Below, in pieces: positions 45,589 to 48,501 of a stretch of DNA of 48,501 bases; the stretch's first letter is position 1, and every line of letters starts with the position of its first letter. Position numbers and translations under genes: made by a program. The DNA lies in assembly GCA_016124525.1 (NCBI GenBank), contig WGNO01000075.1, positions 1-48,501 of the forward strand, given 5' to 3'. The DNA is from Nostoc sp. RI_552. Its GTDB lineage: Bacteria; Cyanobacteriota; Cyanobacteriia; Cyanobacteriales; Nostocaceae. The notes beneath the pieces are model-generated. The model ran no database searches and had not been told where the DNA came from. It worked only from the letters and a program-made list of their open reading frames with translations.

Positions 45589-46332
45589 ATGAATATAAAC
45601 ACAGATAAATTTTTACTTCAACCAACCACGAAAAATTATATTGTTCAAATAAATAATCTCAACCAATACTTGGGTAAAAAAGACTTAAAAATCCAAATTT
45701 TATTTAACATTAATTTTGTCATTTACCCAGGCGAAATTGTCATTATGACCGGACCTTCAGGTTCAGGAAAAACAACTTTACTCACTTTAATTGGTGGCTT
45801 ACGTTCTGTTCAAGAAGGAAGTCTCCAATTTTTAGGACAAGAACTTTATGGAGCTAGTAATGAGCAATTAGTAAAAGTACGCCGTCGGATTGGCTATATC
45901 TTTCAAGCTCACAACTTATTAGATTTTTTAACAGCTACACAAAACGTACAAATGACGCTAGAGTTACACAAAAACATTTCCCCAAAGGAAGCTCGGCGCA
46001 AATCTGAAGCTATGCTTAGTGCTGTCAACTTAGGACATCGAATCAATTACTACCCATCTGATCTTTCAGGAGGACAAAAGCAACGAGTAGCCATCGCCCG
46101 TGCTTTAGTTGGTCATCCCAAATTAGTCTTGGCGGATGAACCTACCGCAGCTTTAGATAGTAAATCTGGACGAGATGTTGTCAACCTGATGCAAAAATTG
46201 GCTAGAGAACAGAATTGTGCCATTTTAATGGTTACTCACGACAACCGCATCTTAGACATAGCAGACCGCATCATTCACATGGAAGACGGGCGACTAATTC
46301 AGGAAGTTGTGTGCAATCCGACTGCAGTGTAA
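45589..46332 (+). CDS. devA: DevA-like ABC transporter ATP-binding protein
   Basis: This 247-residue ATPase has all ABC motifs: Walker A GPSGSGKT (55-62), Q-loop FQAHNL (105-110), signature LSGGQKQR (159-166), Walker B LVLADEPTAALD (179-190), and H-loop VTHDNR. A short N-terminal extension precedes the first strand. It energises DevC. It is the third gene of the devBCA-like unit. Together with the adjacent PKS array it suggests export of a lipid product, as in heterocyst glycolipid deposition. Confidence 0.95.
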   Translation: MNINTDKFLLQPTTKNYIVQINNLNQYLGKKDLKIQILFNINFVIYPGEIVIMTGPSGSGKTTLLTLIGGLRSVQEGSLQFLGQELYGASNEQLVKVRRRIGYIFQAHNLLDFLTATQNVQMTLELHKNISPKEARRKSEAMLSAVNLGHRINYYPSDLSGGQKQRVAIARALVGHPKLVLADEPTAALDSKSGRDVVNLMQKLAREQNCAILMVTHDNRILDIADRIIHMEDGRLIQEVVCNPTAV

Positions 46333-46682
46333 CTGTAAAATCCAAACTTTCCACTCTTTCGCCACAAATACTGGTATTCTTTTCTCAGCCTCCTCCGCCT
46401 GTGGGCTGTTAATAATATTCTTAGCAATAATTTAAGAATCAACATCTACAACAAAACTTGATAAAAATTTTTTTCAAATCATTAAGAGTTATTTAATTAA
46501 CCAACAGAAATATTGTCAGACCCAGAAGCTAAATCCCCGTCAGGGACTTGCTTTAAGCCATAATTATTCACTAAATAACCAAAAAGTCCTCTTTCATCCT
46601 CACCCCAAGTTTTGAGACAATCAGAACCGATTTCATAATCATGCATTTATAGTTATTTCAGTTGCAAAGGGAGAACAAAGTT
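46333..46682. other. Intergenic region between devA and chlB
   Basis: 350 bases. It contains an inverted repeat ATTCTTA/TAAGAAT (46417-46423 with 46433-46439) and a short TCCCCGTCAGGGA hairpin near 46533-46545, neither with a strong T-run. The chlB Shine-Dalgarno GGGAGAA lies at about 46669-46675. I see no gene and no clear -10/-35 pair. Confidence 0.4.
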
Positions 46683-48209
46683 ATGAAATTGGCTTACTGG
46701 ATGTATGCAGGCCCAGCCCACATTGGCACTTTGCGGGTCGCTAGTTCATTTAAAAACGTTCATGCGATCATGCACGCCCCACTAGGCGATGACTACTTTA
46801 ACGTTATGCGATCCATGTTATCCCGAGAAAAAAACTTCACTCCGGTGACAACCAGTGTCGTTGACCGCAACGTTTTAGCCAGGGGTTCCCAAGAAAAAGT
46901 GGTAGACAATATCATTCGCAAAGATGCTGAAGAACACCCAGATTTAATTGTCTTAACTCCCACCTGCACTTCTAGTATCCTACAAGAAGATTTACACAAC
47001 TTTGTAGAACGGGCGCAGCTAGAAGCCAAAGGAGATGTAATGTTAGCAGATGTTAACCACTACCGCTTCAATGAACTCCAAGCAGCTGATCGCACCCTGG
47101 ATCAAATCGTTCAATACTACATCAAAAAAGCCTGCAAGCGCGACGAATTGCCACAAGGCAAAACCGCAAAACCATCTGTTAACATTATTGGTAATTCTAC
47201 TCTTGGTTTTCATAACAACCACGACTGTACCGAACTCAAGCGGCTAATGGCTGATTTGGGAATTGAAGTCAACACAATAATTCCTGAAGGCGCTTCAGTT
47301 CATGACTTGAAAAAACTACCCCAAGCTTGGTTTAACTTGGTTCCTTACCGGGAACTTGGTTTAGCCACTGCTAATTATTTGTCAGAACAATTTGGTACGC
47401 CTTATGTGGATATTACGCCGATGGGTGTAGTAGAAACAGCTCGCTGTATCCGCAAGATTCAGGAAGTGATTAATGCACAAGGCGCTGAGGTTAACTACGA
47501 AGACTTCATCAACGAACAAACCTTGTATGTGTCCCAGGCGGCTTGGTTCTCCCGTTCTATTGACTGTCAAAACTTGACTGGTAAAAAAGCTGTAGTTTTT
47601 GGTGACAATACCCACGCTGCGGGTATCACCAAGATTTTGTCCAGGGAAATGGGAATTCACGTTGTTTGGGCTGGAACTTACTGTAAATATGACGCTGACT
47701 GGTTCCGCGAACAAGTGGGGGAATATTGCGATGAAGTCCTGATTACCGACGATCACGCCGAAATTGGCGATGCGATCGCTCGTGTCGAACCCTCAGCGAT
47801 TTTCGGTACTCAAATGGAACGCCACGTTGGTAAGCGCTTAGATATTCCTTGTGGTGTCATTGCTTCACCCATTCACGTACAGAATTTCCCCATTGGTTAC
47901 AAGCCATTTTTAGGTTACGAAGGTACAAATCAGATCACAGATTTGATTTACAATTCCTTCACCTTAGGAATGGAAGATCACCTCTTAGAAATATTCGGTG
48001 GTCACGATACCAAAGAAGTAATTACTAAAGGAATTTCTGCCGAATCTGACCTTAACTGGACTAAAGACGGTCAAGCAGAATTAAACAAAATCCCCGGATT
48101 TGTCCGTGGTAAAGTAAAACGCAATACTGAGAAATTTGCTCGTGAACGAGGTTTAAAAGAGATTAATGCCGAAGTTCTTTATGCAGCCAAAGAAGCGGTA
48201 GGCGCTTAG
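46683..48209 (+). CDS. chlB: Light-independent protochlorophyllide reductase subunit B (NB-protein)
   Basis: A 508-residue ChlB beginning [20 protein letters not shown]. With ChlN it forms the catalytic component of DPOR, which, with the ChlL ATPase, reduces ring D of protochlorophyllide in the dark. D36 (HAPLGDD), the aspartate ligand of the NB cluster, and D274 (NYED), a proposed proton donor, are both at the expected numbers. ATG at 46683 is used; an in-frame ATG at 46662 would add seven unlikely residues. ChlL and ChlN genes are not in the window. It is separated from devA by 350 bases, so it is probably an independent unit. Confidence 0.97.
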   Translation: MKLAYWMYAGPAHIGTLRVASSFKNVHAIMHAPLGDDYFNVMRSMLSREKNFTPVTTSVVDRNVLARGSQEKVVDNIIRKDAEEHPDLIVLTPTCTSSILQEDLHNFVERAQLEAKGDVMLADVNHYRFNELQAADRTLDQIVQYYIKKACKRDELPQGKTAKPSVNIIGNSTLGFHNNHDCTELKRLMADLGIEVNTIIPEGASVHDLKKLPQAWFNLVPYRELGLATANYLSEQFGTPYVDITPMGVVETARCIRKIQEVINAQGAEVNYEDFINEQTLYVSQAAWFSRSIDCQNLTGKKAVVFGDNTHAAGITKILSREMGIHVVWAGTYCKYDADWFREQVGEYCDEVLITDDHAEIGDAIARVEPSAIFGTQMERHVGKRLDIPCGVIASPIHVQNFPIGYKPFLGYEGTNQITDLIYNSFTLGMEDHLLEIFGGHDTKEVITKGISAESDLNWTKDGQAELNKIPGFVRGKVKRNTEKFARERGLKEINAEVLYAAKEAVGA

Positions 48210-48242
48210 TTTATGGGTTAGTCGCAGATGTCTAATAACCAA

Positions 48243-48290
48243 TTTTAACCGACTTGAGCTATGGTCCAGGGAGTAAATTCCCTGGCTCAC
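48243..48290. repeat. Mobile-element-like end sequence, copy 2, with perfect hairpin
   Basis: TTTTAACCGACTTGAGCTAT (48243-48262) is followed by a perfect 7-bp hairpin CCAGGGA/TCCCTGG (48266-48272 with 48279-48285) and CTCAC. It resembles 23625-23674. The hairpin, followed by CTCACTTTT, could also serve as the chlB terminator. Confidence 0.6.
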
Positions 48291-48501
48291 TTTTCGGCAT
48301 TTGTCAACCACTACCTCAACAATATGGTATGCTTCCAAAATTAACTGCCATTACCATATATGACAGAAATGTTGAATGTCGTTACAAAACTTTACATAGT
48401 TAGATATAGTAGTCCTATCAAAGGTGAAAATGTCAACATCTCATAATATCTTCCATCCAATGAACATAACTGATTTGTTGACACATACAAGCTTGAAGGT
48501 A
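48291..48501. other. Non-coding 3' edge of the window
   Basis: No supported gene. A TTACAA / 17-base spacer / TATAGT pair at about 48384-48412 is a passable promoter for a gene beyond the window. A 28-codon reading from about 48360 has no Shine-Dalgarno. Confidence 0.25.

Overview
The window is chromosomal DNA from a filamentous, very likely heterocyst-forming cyanobacterium (Nostocales; Nostoc/Anabaena/Nodularia type). The evidence is a photosystem II D2 gene (psbD), light-independent protochlorophyllide reductase (chlB), an SLH-OprB porin, an HglE/PfaA-type polyketide synthase, a DevBCA-type exporter, and the cyanobacterial palindrome GCGATCGC recurring throughout (for example 2684-2691 and 7994-8001). 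There is no CRISPR array, rRNA or prophage. One tRNA is present, Ala(TGC) at 11620-11692 on the minus strand.

Positions 1-19.5 kb are mostly housekeeping. In order they hold: the 3' end of a solo psbD copy (no overlapping psbC); a strongly folded candidate ncRNA with a perfect terminator; pterin carbinolamine dehydratase; an SLH porin; an Rrf2 regulator, cysK and a J-domain protein in one direction; a two-domain PTPS/QueD-like protein; a methyltransferase; a DUF3352 protein; a PlsC-like acyltransferase; a DUF938 protein; tRNA-Ala; trhO; an O-methyltransferase; a candidate 38-aa ORF ending in a terminator; an SDR; a small unknown protein; mgtE; a TVP38-family membrane protein with a family-2 glycosyltransferase; and a PRC-barrel protein downstream of smc (19.6-23.2 kb).

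Positions 23.2-23.7 kb are a scar of two gene remnants and a mobile-element-like end sequence. A related copy of that sequence follows chlB at 48.24 kb. The scar abuts the stop codon of the last gene of the large lipid/polyketide locus.

Positions 23.7-46.3 kb form that locus. One minus-strand array (40.9 to 23.7 kb) reads: an iterative PKS (KS-AT-ACP-ACP-KR-DH), a pseudo-KS/AT protein, a PfaD-type enoyl reductase, two tandem paralogous PapA/condensation-like acyltransferases, a free acyl carrier protein, and an unrecognised protein with a TubC-type docking domain. About 1.6 kb upstream comes a divergent block with a small basic protein and a complete DevB-DevC-DevA-type exporter. My reading is that the PKS, pseudo-KS/AT and PfaD proteins build a long reduced or hydroxylated chain, one or both acyltransferases release it as an ester, and the ABC pump exports it. 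Heterocyst glycolipid loci share the core and the nearby exporter. However, no hglD/hglA/hglB/hetN/hetI-type genes follow here, so this may be a paralogous lipid pathway with a different product.

The window closes with chlB (46.7-48.2 kb) and about 290 bases of non-coding sequence.
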